Below are positions 17,652-26,085 of a stretch of DNA of 42,503 nt, piece after piece. The translations under genes were made by a program, and so were the position numbers. Position 1 is the first letter of the stretch, and every line of letters begins with the position of its first letter. This DNA comes from Cesiribacter sp. SM1 (lineage in GTDB: Bacteria; Bacteroidota; Bacteroidia; Cytophagales; Cyclobacteriaceae), in assembly GCF_020178975.1 (NCBI RefSeq), contig NZ_JAHXBU010000016.1, forward strand, positions 1-42,503, in the 5' to 3' direction. The notes below the pieces were generated by a model. The model made no database searches. It was not told the DNA's origin and saw only the letters and a program-made list of their open reading frames with translations.

Positions 17652-18713
17652 ATGATACGCATGCTGGAACAAAATACAAAGATCACTTCCGGGAATCGAC
17701 ATGTTCTTCTGCGAAACTTCCGCTACCTGATCGGAAATACTCCTATGCTGGAGCTGCATTATCGCTACAGGGGCCAGCCGGGGCGGATCTACGTTAAGTG
17801 TGAATATTATAACCTAAGCGGGAGCATCAAGGATCGTATGGCCCTCCACATCCTGCAGCAGGCCTATGAGCAGGAGCTGATCCAGCCCGGCGACACGATT
17901 GTGGAGGCCACCAGCGGCAATACCGGCATTGCCTTTGCGGCTCTGGGCAGAGCACTGGGACACCCCGTGCGCATCCTCATGCCCAACTGGCTTACCCGGG
18001 AGCGGGCCGAGCTGATGCAGAGCATGGGCGCGGAAGTAAGCCTGGTCAGCCGGGAGGAGGGGGGCTTTATCCGCAGCATTCAGCTGGCCGGGGAAATGGC
18101 TGTTGAAGATCCGCATGTTTTTCTGCCGCGTCAGTTTGAAAACAGGCTGAATTGTGAAGCCCATGAACAAACAACAGGTCCCGAAATCTGGGAGCAGCTG
18201 CAGCTTCTCGGAAAAACACCGGATGCTTTCGTGGCAGGTGTTGGCACCGGGGGCACCATCATGGGGGTGGGAACTTACCTGCGCAGCCAGAATCCGCAGG
18301 TCCGCCTGCATCCGCTGGAGCCGGCCCAGTCACCCACCCTCTCTACCGGCTGTAAGGTAGGCATGCACCGTATTCAGGGAATTTCTGATGATTTCATCCC
18401 GCCCATCCTGCAGCTGCATAAACTGGACACCATCGTACAGGCCCATGACAGTGATGCGATCCGCATGGCCCAAAAGCTGGCCCATCAGCTGGGACTGGGG
18501 GTCGGTTTTTCCTCAGGCGCCAATGTGATCGGTGCCATCCACCTGCAGCAGGAGCTGGGGCGGGAATCAACGGTGGTAACGGTACTGCCAGACTGCAATA
18601 AGAAATACCTTAGCTCTGACCTGCTCTGGGTGCAGCCGCTAAAAAAGGAGTTTGTAAGCCCCTATGTAGAGTTTGAGCGCTACAGGCCGGTTGCCAGACT
18701 TAACAGACAGTAA
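17652..18713 (+). CDS. PLP-dependent cysteine synthase family protein
   Basis: This 353-aa fold-type II PLP enzyme has the PLP lysine at K60 in NLSGSIKDR, the substrate loop TSGNTG (87-92), and the phosphate-binding GVGTGGT near residue 204. Family members make cysteine from O-acetylserine and sulfide (CysK/CysM) or related beta-replacement products. The start at 17652 gives a short N-terminal tail ahead of the conserved RNFRYLIGNTPMLEL. It lies 40 nt after dsbD in the same direction and is probably part of the SusC-D-TlpA-DsbD operon, linking import and thiol redox to sulfur assimilation. Exact substrate is uncertain. Confidence 0.9.
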   Translation: MIRMLEQNTKITSGNRHVLLRNFRYLIGNTPMLELHYRYRGQPGRIYVKCEYYNLSGSIKDRMALHILQQAYEQELIQPGDTIVEATSGNTGIAFAALGRALGHPVRILMPNWLTRERAELMQSMGAEVSLVSREEGGFIRSIQLAGEMAVEDPHVFLPRQFENRLNCEAHEQTTGPEIWEQLQLLGKTPDAFVAGVGTGGTIMGVGTYLRSQNPQVRLHPLEPAQSPTLSTGCKVGMHRIQGISDDFIPPILQLHKLDTIVQAHDSDAIRMAQKLAHQLGLGVGFSSGANVIGAIHLQQELGRESTVVTVLPDCNKKYLSSDLLWVQPLKKEFVSPYVEFERYRPVARLNRQ

Positions 18714-18737
18714 GCCCTGGGCCAACTGCTGCTGACA

Positions 18738-18763
18738 GGTGCGCTGCAGCGCTGCAGAGCACC
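18738..18763. terminator. palindrome downstream of the cysteine synthase gene
   Basis: GGTGC-g-CTGCAG and CTGCAG-a-GCACC pair around a CG centre, giving 11 base pairs with one G/A mismatch, 25 nt after the stop. No T-run follows, so intrinsic termination is not certain; it may stabilise the mRNA 3' end. Confidence 0.4.
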
Positions 18764-18792
18764 TACATCTGATGCCGGGAATGATGTGCTGA

Positions 18793-19018
18793 TTACACCA
18801 GCCTTTCTTTAAAGAAGTCTATGGTGCGCTTCCAGGCCAGTGCTGCAGCTGCTTCGTCATAACGTGGGGTTGTATTATTATGAAAGCCATGGTTGGTGCC
18901 TGGGTACAGATAAGCGATAAATGTTTTATTGTGCTCTTGTAAGGCTTTTTCATAGGCTGGCCAACCTTCGTTCACACAGGTATCATGCTCTGCATATGTG
19001 ATACTGGCCCTTTTGGAG
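18793..19018 (-). pseudogene. C-terminal fragment of a dienelactone hydrolase-family protein
   Basis: The minus-strand frame reads [20 protein letters not shown] and, further on, [22 protein letters not shown], which matches the end of dienelactone hydrolases including the catalytic His in NHGFHN. Upstream the frame meets a stop at about 19020. The nucleophile region and the first ~150 residues are absent, so only the last quarter remains. Confidence 0.75.
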
Positions 19019-19171
19019 TGTCAGGTTCAGGATCAATTTCTTTTTTTGTCAAGAAGCCCCTCGGGCCCTCACGTGCGAACCCAAGCACAGAAAAAAGCAC
19101 GGAAGCAAGGGCTCCCGTGCCATTGGGCCACTCTCCTGTGCTGTAAACAAAGGAGAGGTCAGGGTACTGTA

Positions 19172-19423
19172 TTAATCGGTAAAGCGACCTTCCCTGGAAT
19201 AGGTCATTTGCTGTCCGGGGACATCATTCTGAAACTGGGCCACGCAAATGCTGGAGGCGGATTCGCAGCGGTACTGCACTCCCTCCTCCAGCTCAATCCA
19301 GGTGCCACCCTGGTTGGCAAACAGGGTTTTGTTTGGATCGGGATTTTGTGCCTCAAAGGCAAACGCTCCCAGGGAGGCGGTGGCGAGGGCCATCACGGCC
19401 AGGTAATTTTTAAACTTGTTCAT
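19172..19423 (-). CDS. DUF6520-like small secreted protein
   Basis: From the ATG at 19423 this is an 83-aa protein with an N-terminal hydrophobic signal (MNKFKNYLAVMALATASLGA) and a short mature part with two Cys residues (YRCES, SICVA) that may form a disulfide. An upstream in-frame start (19444) adds seven residues but spoils the signal peptide, so I prefer 19423. Small proteins of this type in Bacteroidota commonly sit beside MauE/DoxX genes, as here. Function unknown; likely part of a periplasmic redox pair. Confidence 0.72.
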   Translation of the reverse strand: MNKFKNYLAVMALATASLGAFAFEAQNPDPNKTLFANQGGTWIELEEGVQYRCESASSICVAQFQNDVPGQQMTYSREGRFTD

Positions 19424-19548
19424 GATATGGCGGATTTTTAACACTCAAAAGGCCGCAAACGTCTTGTGAATTAAACATATGCCTACTCTTTTCAGGGTTT
19501 TCAGCATCCCCCTCTGCCTGCCGGGGCAGGACTTTCGCGCGCGATATT

Positions 19549-19980
19549 TTATGCTTTACGGAGCGTCGTGTTGGGCCTAAGGGTGGTGTAGAACCCGTAC
19601 AGAGACAGGGCCCAGAATAGGAGATTAACCCCCAGGTGCTGCTCCCATGAGAGTTGCTCCAGCATGCCTCCGCAGGAGCAGGGTACATAATCGAAGTACC
19701 CTAACAGGATGAGGCATACATAGCTGGTGAAGCTTGTCATTAATCCGGTAGCCAGGGCAAAGCCCCACTTCTGAAGGGGCGGATAGAGCAGTAGTCCTGC
19801 GGTCAGCAGCTCTGCCAGCGGGAGTAGCCACACCAGCTGATGGCTGAAGGCCTCCGGCAGCGGCTGGTTCAGCATGGCCCTCCGGAATGCTTCCGGTGCC
19901 AGCAGCTTGCTTAGGGCCGTATAGGCAAAGAGCATGATCAGGGGGAGGGACAGGTACAAGAGGCGGTCTTTTGTTTTCAT
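19549..19980 (-). CDS. MauE/DoxX-family redox-associated membrane protein
   Basis: From ATG 19980 this is a 143-aa protein with about four membrane segments. It has the family signature VPCSCGGMLEQLSWEQHLG with Cys101 and Cys103 facing the membrane edge. MauE-type proteins are associated with periplasmic disulfide chemistry. The DUF6520-like gene follows about 125 nt downstream on the same strand. Together with the nearby TlpA/DsbD operon this suggests a local thiol-redox theme. The longer frame to 20034 adds a charged, non-conserved leader and is less likely. Confidence 0.82.
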   Translation of the reverse strand: MKTKDRLLYLSLPLIMLFAYTALSKLLAPEAFRRAMLNQPLPEAFSHQLVWLLPLAELLTAGLLLYPPLQKWGFALATGLMTSFTSYVCLILLGYFDYVPCSCGGMLEQLSWEQHLGVNLLFWALSLYGFYTTLRPNTTLRKA

Positions 19981-20322
19981 AGTTGGGATAGGGGAAGAAG
20001 CGCCCCGCCTTCTATGGTACAGGACGCCCTTCAATATGATAGACCCGAATCAATGGATGATCCCTACCACCGCCTGTAAAGAAAAATGTTCTTTGTTTTA
20101 AGAAGCCTGAGCTGGCATTTTTCCAGATATCTGCTGCTATACTAGCAGCACTAATGCTCCCATGTGAAAGAGTTTCTTCATTTTCTTATTGGCAAACTGG
20201 CTTACCCTAGTTTTGCCTCTGATGCTCGTACCTGAAGAATGCGGCGTCGGCCGTCCGATCAAAGGGAGATACACCTGCATAGCAGCGGACGCCGCGCGGG
20301 CAAATTTTCTAGGACAGCTAAA

Positions 20323-20412
20323 CAGCTTAAACTCATTGCGGGGCCGCCCGGCGGTGGTAGTAATAATCTCCCAGAAAATCACAGCGCGGCTGGGGCAGCC
20401 CCGCTGCCGCTT
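20323..20412. repeat. GC-rich MITE-like element, copy 2
   Basis: CAGCTTAAACT at the left and a right half containing CGGCTGGGGCAGCCCC plus CTGCCGCTT match the element at 311-391. The middle also shares a GGCC/CCGGCG-rich stretch. This copy abuts the IS110 transposase fragment exactly where the protein loses similarity (after SVDGVGE), so it seems to have inserted there or to mark a deletion joint. Confidence 0.45.
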
Positions 20413-20790
20413 CACCTACGCCATCTACAGAAGTGACTAAAGCAAATAAATTATTCAGCTGCTCATCTTTCTTAATCAGGCTCCTAATCTTTTTCTCTAT
20501 CTCTGTAATTTGATTTTTCAGAGCCTCAACAGGTTTTTTATTCAGCTTCTCCAACTCTTTGAGAAGTTTCTTGTTCTGAAAGCCAGCCAATTCACCTAAA
20601 GGTACCTTTAGTGCATTCTTAGCATTGAGAAGCCTTTTCCTCAATGAAACGAGCTCTTTGATCTCCAGCAACACCTCTCGCTCTGGTAACCAGAGCTGGG
20701 CTTTGTCAGCGTAGCGGAAGGCATATTCACTGATTCTGATGGCATCTACTCTATCATTATTTCCTCTTTGCAAGCCTATGGATCGCAATG
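20413..20790 (-). pseudogene. IS110-family transposase internal fragment
   Basis: The minus-strand frame reads IGLQRGNNDRVDAIRISEYA (the DEDD-domain segment around NDRVDA), then a charged helical linker, then LVTSVDGVGE, the start of the C-terminal IS116/IS110/IS902 domain. It is cut at both ends, by the GC-rich repeat at 20412 and by an IS5-like fragment at about 20790. Confidence 0.78.
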
Positions 20791-20943
20791 CCCTGCTGTT
20801 GCAGAGCCTGATCTAAAAGATCAGAATCATAGGCTTTAACACCGATAAGCCGCACTGGCAGTTCCTCAATAAAACGCTCCTCTATCACATTATCCAAAGT
20901 TTTACCTCGTGGGGAGATGCTGATTGGATTGAGACAGATAACA
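20791..20943 (-). pseudogene. IS5-like DDE transposase fragment
   Basis: In another minus-strand frame the sequence reads LIGVKAYDSDLLDQALQQQG. This resembles the GDKAYDSD segment around a catalytic Asp in IS5-type transposases. It is fused out of frame to the IS110 piece. Only about 50 residues remain. Confidence 0.55.
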
Positions 20944-21186
20944 CAGTACCACCAGTGTCCCCGGGAGGCCCGCTGTGACTACAAGGGTGGCCCGCCTTGA
21001 TCTTGGTCATCTTCCCTCATTTATTCTGCGCGTCCCGATCCAGGCGACCCTGTCTCACCAACAGAAAAAGAATTGCATTACTCGAAAAATCATAGTTCAA
21101 GACATCAAAATCACATATAAAACCGTCTAAAAGGGTATATTGCAGGATAATCTTTTTGCCTCTTTTTTGAAAATAAACTCAAAAAA
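20944..21186. other. intergenic region after IS debris
   Basis: No gene is evident. The left part is GC-rich and unassigned. The right part turns AT-rich and should hold the promoter of the following gene. Confidence 0.3.
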
Positions 21187-21720
21187 ATGGATGAAAGTAC
21201 TTCAAGTCCCAAGAAAAAAATCAGTATTGAATTATTGCTTGGTATTTCTGCCGTATTCTTAAGTACGTCGGCATTAATAGTCTCTATTATCCAGACTAAC
21301 ATATTAAGGGAACAACAATATGCTTCGGTTTGGCCCCATTTGGAGACGCTAGCCAGCTCTAAAACTGGGCACTACGATTATGGTATTGAAAACAAAGGTG
21401 TGGGCCCAGCTATTATTAAAGACTTTGAATACATCTATAAAGGTTCAGTATATAACAATACCAATGAGCTTTTTTTAGCAATTTTTGGAAGAAATACCAG
21501 AGGAGCTGGTTTTAGCAGTACAAAAAAAGATTACGTCTTCAAACCTGGTGAATCCATTTCTTTATTTTCCGTTAATCTTCCTGATTCACTGATCAATGAA
21601 ATTATCTACCGTTGGCAAAGTGATTCGGTTCAGCTTAAAATCACCTATTCGGATGTTTATGGTAACTGCTGGAAACTAGAGGGGGATGTTACAACCCGTC
21701 TTTCATCATGTCCTGATTAG
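21187..21720 (+). CDS. membrane-anchored protein of unknown function
   Basis: This 177-aa protein has one membrane segment near the N-terminus (~residues 11-33, ISIELLLGISAVFLSTSALI) and a mainly beta C-terminal part with VWPHLE, IENKGVGPAI and FKPGESISLF. That layout, a short cytoplasmic tail, one helix and an Ig-like or beta-sandwich domain, is common among uncharacterised bacterial proteins. The base composition is AT-rich like the next gene, which begins 25 nt downstream, so the two may be co-transcribed and co-acquired. No function assigned. Confidence 0.65.
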   Translation: MDESTSSPKKKISIELLLGISAVFLSTSALIVSIIQTNILREQQYASVWPHLETLASSKTGHYDYGIENKGVGPAIIKDFEYIYKGSVYNNTNELFLAIFGRNTRGAGFSSTKKDYVFKPGESISLFSVNLPDSLINEIIYRWQSDSVQLKITYSDVYGNCWKLEGDVTTRLSSCPD

Positions 21721-21745
21721 ATCGATCACCACTTAACACTTTTCC

Positions 21746-23029
21746 ATGTTTAAGACAGTTCACCAGACAATTCTCTTTCTTTTGTTGGCAAGCAGCCTGG
21801 TTTATTCTCAAGCTTCTGATAAGTATTATCTACTAAAAGCCGAGCAATTCTATGATTCAGAAAAAAATGCATTTGTGAAAAATCAGGAAGTATTGATAAA
21901 AAACAATCTGGTCATTGAAGTTGGAAATCAGCTCACCCTCCCGCCTAATACGGTGGTGCTTGATTTTGGCAATGCCACCATTACTCCTGGGCTGATAGAC
22001 GCCCACTCGCATATTTTATTAGAGCAAAAAATAGATGAACCTCTTGCCGTGGATGCGATGCTGGTTTCTTCAGAAACCAGAGTTTTAAGAGCTGCCAAAT
22101 TTGCCAAAAGCTATCTGAAAGCAGGTTTTACTACCATTAGGGATGTTGGAAATTCGGGACAATACCTCGATCTGGAGGTAAGAAACGCCATCGATAAGGG
22201 ATACATTTTGGGACCCCGCATGCTGGTATCAGGACCAATTATAGGTTCAATGGATGGACAGATCGACGGTATTCCCCTGGCTGATTTTGAGCGGATTTCC
22301 CGTCAGGAGTATAGTATGATCAGCGGCGTGGAAGAGGCAAAAAAAGCAGTTAGAGAACATATTGCAAGGGGAGTGGACGTAATTAAAATTCTGGCAATTG
22401 GAAACAGATTGGTGCTAAGCCTGGATGAAATGAAAGCCATTGTAGAAACGGCCCATAGTGAACGTGTAAAAGTCACGGCCCATTGTGACCGGGATTGGGC
22501 GGCTCAAAATGCAATAGAAGCTGGCGTGGATGGAATAGAACATGCATATGGGTTCAAAAAGGCAACCCTTGAAAAAATGGCCGGTAAGGGAATCTATGTA
22601 GTTCCTACTTATGGTTCAACCGAAACCATTAGACAGTACTTTGAACTTCAAAAACAATCCTATACGGATGAGGATTTGGAAAATTCTGCGTCTAGTTGGA
22701 AAAAATGGATCAAAGAACTGAAAGCAGCTGGAGTATCCATTGTTGCTGGTTCTGATGCATACTTTGATTTAAAAGCTTCACGAGGTGATGTTGCCAAACA
22801 AACGATCTGGGGTTATGCTGATTCCGGACTGTCGCCTGAAGAGGTTTTGCAAACGGCCACTATCAATGCGGCAATCGCATTGGATATGAGGGACAAAATT
22901 GGTGTGATAAAACAAAATGCGTTTGCCGATATCGTTGTTTTTGAAGGAGATATGAAAAAAAACATTAAGAAATCACTGTTTAGCGTAAAGATGGTGATGA
23001 AAAATGGAGAAATTCATTTGATGGAGTAA
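21746..23029 (+). CDS. secreted amidohydrolase (imidazolonepropionase/Xaa-Pro dipeptidase-like)
   Basis: This 427-aa protein has a signal peptide (~1-24). Metal ligands of the amidohydrolase superfamily are visible: H87 and H89 in DAHSHI, K214 in VDVIKI (probably carboxylated), H246 in TAHCDRD, H266 in GIEHAYG, and D337 in AGSDAYF. This is the binuclear metal-dependent hydrolase type that includes prolidase-like and imidazolonepropionase-like enzymes. It probably hydrolyses small amides or dipeptides in the periplasm. The C-terminus (FADIVVFEGD, VMKNGEIHL) closes the composite beta-sandwich domain. Gene appears complete. Confidence 0.9.
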   Translation: MFKTVHQTILFLLLASSLVYSQASDKYYLLKAEQFYDSEKNAFVKNQEVLIKNNLVIEVGNQLTLPPNTVVLDFGNATITPGLIDAHSHILLEQKIDEPLAVDAMLVSSETRVLRAAKFAKSYLKAGFTTIRDVGNSGQYLDLEVRNAIDKGYILGPRMLVSGPIIGSMDGQIDGIPLADFERISRQEYSMISGVEEAKKAVREHIARGVDVIKILAIGNRLVLSLDEMKAIVETAHSERVKVTAHCDRDWAAQNAIEAGVDGIEHAYGFKKATLEKMAGKGIYVVPTYGSTETIRQYFELQKQSYTDEDLENSASSWKKWIKELKAAGVSIVAGSDAYFDLKASRGDVAKQTIWGYADSGLSPEEVLQTATINAAIALDMRDKIGVIKQNAFADIVVFEGDMKKNIKKSLFSVKMVMKNGEIHLME

Positions 23030-23289
23030 TGATTCCTTATCCCTGAAAACATGCTGTGTATTGGATTAATATGGCTTATACAGGCTACGAAAAAGGGTAA
23101 TGTCACGGTTTGAGTGCTTTGTTATAATGGAAAAGGAAGAGTTTTGGATAAAGGAAGTGCATAAGATCGGGCTTTGAGAATGAGATAGTTTTTCTTACAT
23201 ATCTTGTGAGGGTATGAAAGAGGCAGATTCCAAGAGCGGACGCCGCCTTTAGCTTTGGGAGGTAGTACAAAACCAAGATAGGCAGTAGT

Positions 23290-23542
23290 ATCTTTAAAAC
23301 ATACCGGCTCAGACGGTCCAGATTGGCACTCACCAGTAATGCTTGATTCTTTTTTGCATGGGCAATGGCTTTCTTCAGTTATGGTCTGGTGTTGTTCTTT
23401 CCTGATTCTATATCAGTAAATTCTGAAAGGATATTCCCTTCCCTACAAAATTGTTCGACTGTTCTTTTTTAGGCTTCAAGTCCAAGACTGGACTGTCCCT
23501 GTTCTGGGTCGACACCCGATAATAGGCAACGTACTTTTTCAT
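23290..23542 (-). pseudogene. serine recombinase (resolvase) N-terminal remnant
   Basis: From the ATG at 23542 the frame reads MKKYVAYYRVSTQN, with the catalytic Ser in YRVS. After a frameshift it continues GNILSEFTDIESGKNNTRP, then a TAA where Glu is expected, then KKAIAHAKKNQALLVSANLD and RLSRY. Similarity ends there; the DNA-binding part is gone. One frameshift, one nonsense codon and truncation show decay. Confidence 0.75.
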
Positions 23543-23590
23543 CTTAGGCTAAAAGTAGCAAAATTCTAGAGCTGTTACAATCCTTGAACG

Positions 23591-23801
23591 TCGCTGCAAG
23601 TTATGTACCACCAGTACACAGGCGCACATTCCTCTCCGCTAGGTCCCAATGAAGACGTCAAAAAAGTAAGGTCTCCCTAAAGAAATCCCTCCTGACTTTT
23701 TTGCCGCTCCTCCGCAGCGGCGGACCGCATTGCCTTTAGTCCCGGGGTGTACATGGAGAGGCTGCCACAATAAATCAATGTTCTACTTAAATGATTTAAT
23801 C
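23591..23801 (+). promoter_or_regulatory. structured 5' leader, copy 1
   Basis: This leader is homologous over nearly 200 nt to 24865-25051. Shared blocks include GCTGCAAGTTATGTACC, ACACAGGCGCAC, CCCAATGAAGAC and ATTGCCTTTAGTCCCGG followed by GTACATGGA. The end arms ATGTAC and GTACAT can pair, and an inner hairpin AAAAAAGT/ACTTTTTT forms. The two copies differ at the inner stem yet both still pair. It ends directly before the DUF2958-like start codon. Confidence 0.6.
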
Positions 23802-24130
23802 ATGGCACTCTTGACAAAAGAAATCGAAGCAAAGCTACAGGAGCAGTTCAGCTATATAGCGAGCTGGAAGCGCAGAACATCATCTGCAGGGTCTACAATG
23901 CCTTTGAACCAGGATGCTGATACCTCATCAACCAGGATCCCGAGGATAAAGACTACCTCTGGTGCATCGCCAGCTTTGATGGCAAGCTTTGGGAGATAGG
24001 CTCTGTGCTGAAATCAGAACTGGAAAGCATAGAGATCGAAGGAGTACCGCTCATCGTCCGGGACCGGCACTTCCGGGAAATCAATGCCGCAGCAGCATTC
24101 GAGAAACTTTACCACGAAGGGCACCTTTAA
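23802..24130 (+). pseudogene. DUF2958-like protein gene, broken
   Basis: ATG at 23802 starts MALLTKEIEAKLQEQFSY, the DUF2958-type N-terminus. A frameshift then moves the reading to ELEAQNIICRVYNAFEPG. A TGA follows where a Trp codon before YLINQDPEDKDYLWCIASFD would fit. The rest runs cleanly to the TAA at 24130. So one frameshift and one nonsense change break a gene of about 109 codons. DUF2958 proteins are typical cargo of plasmids and conjugative elements. The structured leader and the terminator of this gene remain. Confidence 0.68.
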
Positions 24131-24147
24131 GGTGCTCTTCTTTTTTA
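24116..24147 (+). terminator. intrinsic terminator after the DUF2958-like gene
   Basis: GAAGGGCACCTT and AAGGTGCTCTTC form a 12-bp stem (one G-T pair) over a very short loop that includes the TAA stop, followed by a run of T. It is a strong intrinsic terminator shape. Confidence 0.8.
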
Positions 24148-24165
24148 GCCTTAACACTTAAAGCA

Positions 24166-24489
24166 ATGGAAACAACAGAAGACTTTCCAATCAGGGGTTG
24201 TTACAGCTTCCGCATATGGCTGTGGTCCTGGCCGGTAGGGGTAACCTACACAGGGCTGCCAGGAGAGGGGGCGCTTTCTTTTATCAGGGCAACCTATGCC
24301 AAGGTGATGTTTGAGTTCAAAGGTGTGGCTGTCAGTGAGCACAGCTACAGATGTTACAGCTGTGCTGCTGACCAGCTGGAAAGAAACGTCTGCTATACGG
24401 CTAAAAAGCTGGCCTGGAACTTTCACCTGGACATGCAGAAGAAGTATCCTTACTTGTTCCGCAGCAGCATTGAGCTGCCTCCTTATTAG
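24166..24489 (+). CDS. hypothetical protein in the accessory region
   Basis: From ATG 24166 this is a 107-aa protein starting METTEDFPIRGCYSFRIWLW. It is rich in aromatic residues and has three Cys close together (YRCYSC, NVCY). No family recognised and no clear membrane segment. The longer open frame upstream (from 23989) runs through the DUF2958 remnant and is not the real start. It lies between two leader-associated genes of a conjugative element, so an accessory role there is likely. A weak GGGA/TCCC hairpin and T-run follow the stop. Confidence 0.6.
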   Translation: METTEDFPIRGCYSFRIWLWSWPVGVTYTGLPGEGALSFIRATYAKVMFEFKGVAVSEHSYRCYSCAADQLERNVCYTAKKLAWNFHLDMQKKYPYLFRSSIELPPY

Positions 24490-24864
24490 AAGTGGGAGCT
24501 TTACAGATCCCCTTTTTATATAGATGCTTCTACAATGGTCACCTTCAAAAGAAGAAGGGTAGTAGCACGTCCCTTTTAACAAGCTCCTTTGAAATAACCC
24601 CTCTCCGCTACCCACCGCTCCAGCCAAACGCCAGCCCCTGCGTTCCATGCTTCCACTCCGGGGCAGTCGTTCCGCCTTCACTCCTGCAGCCGCCAACCTG
24701 TCAGCCCCGCAAAGGCGCCCCGCCATCCAAAGCTAACATGTTCGCGGCGCTACCTGCCACCTAACCAGCCTCTTCTTCATTTTGCAAGCAGGCATCGAAC
24801 CTTAAGCAAAATGGATAGCTTTTCGCAGGCGTCACTGCCAGGAGAAACAGAACATTTATCTATC
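24490..24864. other. C-rich intergenic stretch
   Basis: No gene recognised. Open frames on both strands are Pro/Ser/Ala-rich and look composition-driven. The following leader copy begins at 24865. Confidence 0.4.
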
Positions 24865-25051
24865 GTAGCTGCAAGTTATGTACCCGCCGGGACACAGGCG
24901 CACTGCCCTCCCCGCAAGGCCCCAATGAAGACCGAAAAAAATCTCCACCCTCCGGGTCGTATTTTTTTCGGCTCCTCATTGCCTTTAGTCCCGGCGGGTA
25001 CATGGAAACGCTGCTATAACAAATAAATGTTCCATCTAACCTTTTACAATC
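24865..25051 (+). promoter_or_regulatory. structured 5' leader, copy 2 (upstream of DUF932 gene)
   Basis: A perfect 16-bp long-range stem joins ATGTACCCGCCGGGAC (24878-24893) to GTCCCGGCGGGTACAT (24988-25003). It is extended outward by TAGCTGC/GCTGCTA with one mismatch. An inner hairpin CCGAAAAAAAT/ATTTTTTTCGG encloses a C-rich loop. It shares sequence blocks with copy 1 at 23591-23801. It lies directly before the DUF932 start, so an RNA-based control element (riboswitch-like or protein-binding) is plausible. Confidence 0.65.
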
Positions 25052-26059
25052 ATGGCACACAATCTTGCACAAAACCCCAAAACAGGAGCAGCAGCCTTCT
25101 TCACCGTACGCGAAAAAGCCTGGCACCGCCTCGGCCTGGTGCTGGAAGACTGCCCCACCTCCGCTGATGCTATTGTCTATGCAGGCCTGGACTATCGGGT
25201 AGAGAAGACCTCCCTGCAGGCCTTCACCCTTCCCTTTATGCCCCACCCGGTTCCCCTCAATGACAACTGGCCTTATGCCACTGTCAAAGACCGCTACGCC
25301 ACCGTTCGTACCGATACAGGAGATCCCCTGGGTGTAGTAGGCAAGAACTACCAGGTGGTGCAGAACAGGGAGGCCTTTGGCTTCTTTGATTCCATCGTCG
25401 GAGAGGGCGCAGCCATCTACGAAACAGCCGGTGCACTGGGCAGGGGAGAGGTTATCTTTATTTCGGCCAAAATACCTTCCCACATTAGGGTCCGCTGCAA
25501 CGGCAAAGAAGATGCCGTAGAGCAGTACCTGCTGCTGATGAACTCCCACAACGGAGGCTCTGCCATCCGCATCCTCTTCACACCCGTCAGGGTAGTGTGC
25601 AACAACACCCTGAATATGGCCCTGCACAGCAAAGAAGGGGTATCCGTCCGCCACACTTCCAGGGTAGGAGATGGGCTGAAAAGAGCTGCCCGCCTGCTGG
25701 GCCTCATCCATAGGGAGTACAGCGGAACAGGGGAGGCTTACCAGCAGCTGGCGAAGACTAAAATCACAGACAAAATCCTGCGCCACTACATCGAGGTGCT
25801 CTTCCCTGCCAAACAGGAGAACGAAGAAGTCTCCGCCCGTATGGCAAAGATGCGCGACCAGATCTTCGACTATACCCAGACCGGAGCAGGACAACAGGAG
25901 ATCCGGGGCACGGCCTGGTGGGCCTATAACGGCATCACCGGCTACTTTCAGAACGTGCGCCCCTTCGGTAGCTATGAAAAGCTCTTCAAAAGCAACCTGC
26001 TGGGATTAGGACATGCCCTGATGCAAAAGGCACTGCAGCAGGCACTGCAGCTTGAATGA
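25052..26059 (+). CDS. DUF932 (phage/plasmid-like) domain protein
   Basis: This 335-aa protein matches the phage/plasmid-like DUF932 family: MAHNLAQNPKTGAAAFFTVR, then WHRLGLVLEDCPTSADAI, GVVGKNYQVVQN near residue 100, and CNNTLNMAL near 190. Such proteins are widespread on plasmids and integrative elements; their molecular role is not established. Length is normal. It follows the structured leader copy 2 directly and ends at a strong terminator, so it appears to be a single-gene unit controlled by that leader. Confidence 0.9.
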   Translation: MAHNLAQNPKTGAAAFFTVREKAWHRLGLVLEDCPTSADAIVYAGLDYRVEKTSLQAFTLPFMPHPVPLNDNWPYATVKDRYATVRTDTGDPLGVVGKNYQVVQNREAFGFFDSIVGEGAAIYETAGALGRGEVIFISAKIPSHIRVRCNGKEDAVEQYLLLMNSHNGGSAIRILFTPVRVVCNNTLNMALHSKEGVSVRHTSRVGDGLKRAARLLGLIHREYSGTGEAYQQLAKTKITDKILRHYIEVLFPAKQENEEVSARMAKMRDQIFDYTQTGAGQQEIRGTAWWAYNGITGYFQNVRPFGSYEKLFKSNLLGLGHALMQKALQQALQLE

Positions 26060-26061
26060 TC

Positions 26062-26085
26062 AAAGGGGGTATTCCCCCTTTTTTA
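26062..26085 (+). terminator. intrinsic terminator after the DUF932 gene
   Basis: AAAGGGGG, TATT loop, CCCCCTTTTTT: a perfect G/C stem extended by A/T pairs and ending in a T-run, starting 2 nt after the stop codon. Confidence 0.88.

Noticed and set aside
20137-20415. 92-aa minus-strand frame ending MKKLFHMGALVLLV
   Set aside because: It runs through the GC-rich repeat and IS debris; the short hydrophobic end might be a broken gene start but cannot be supported.
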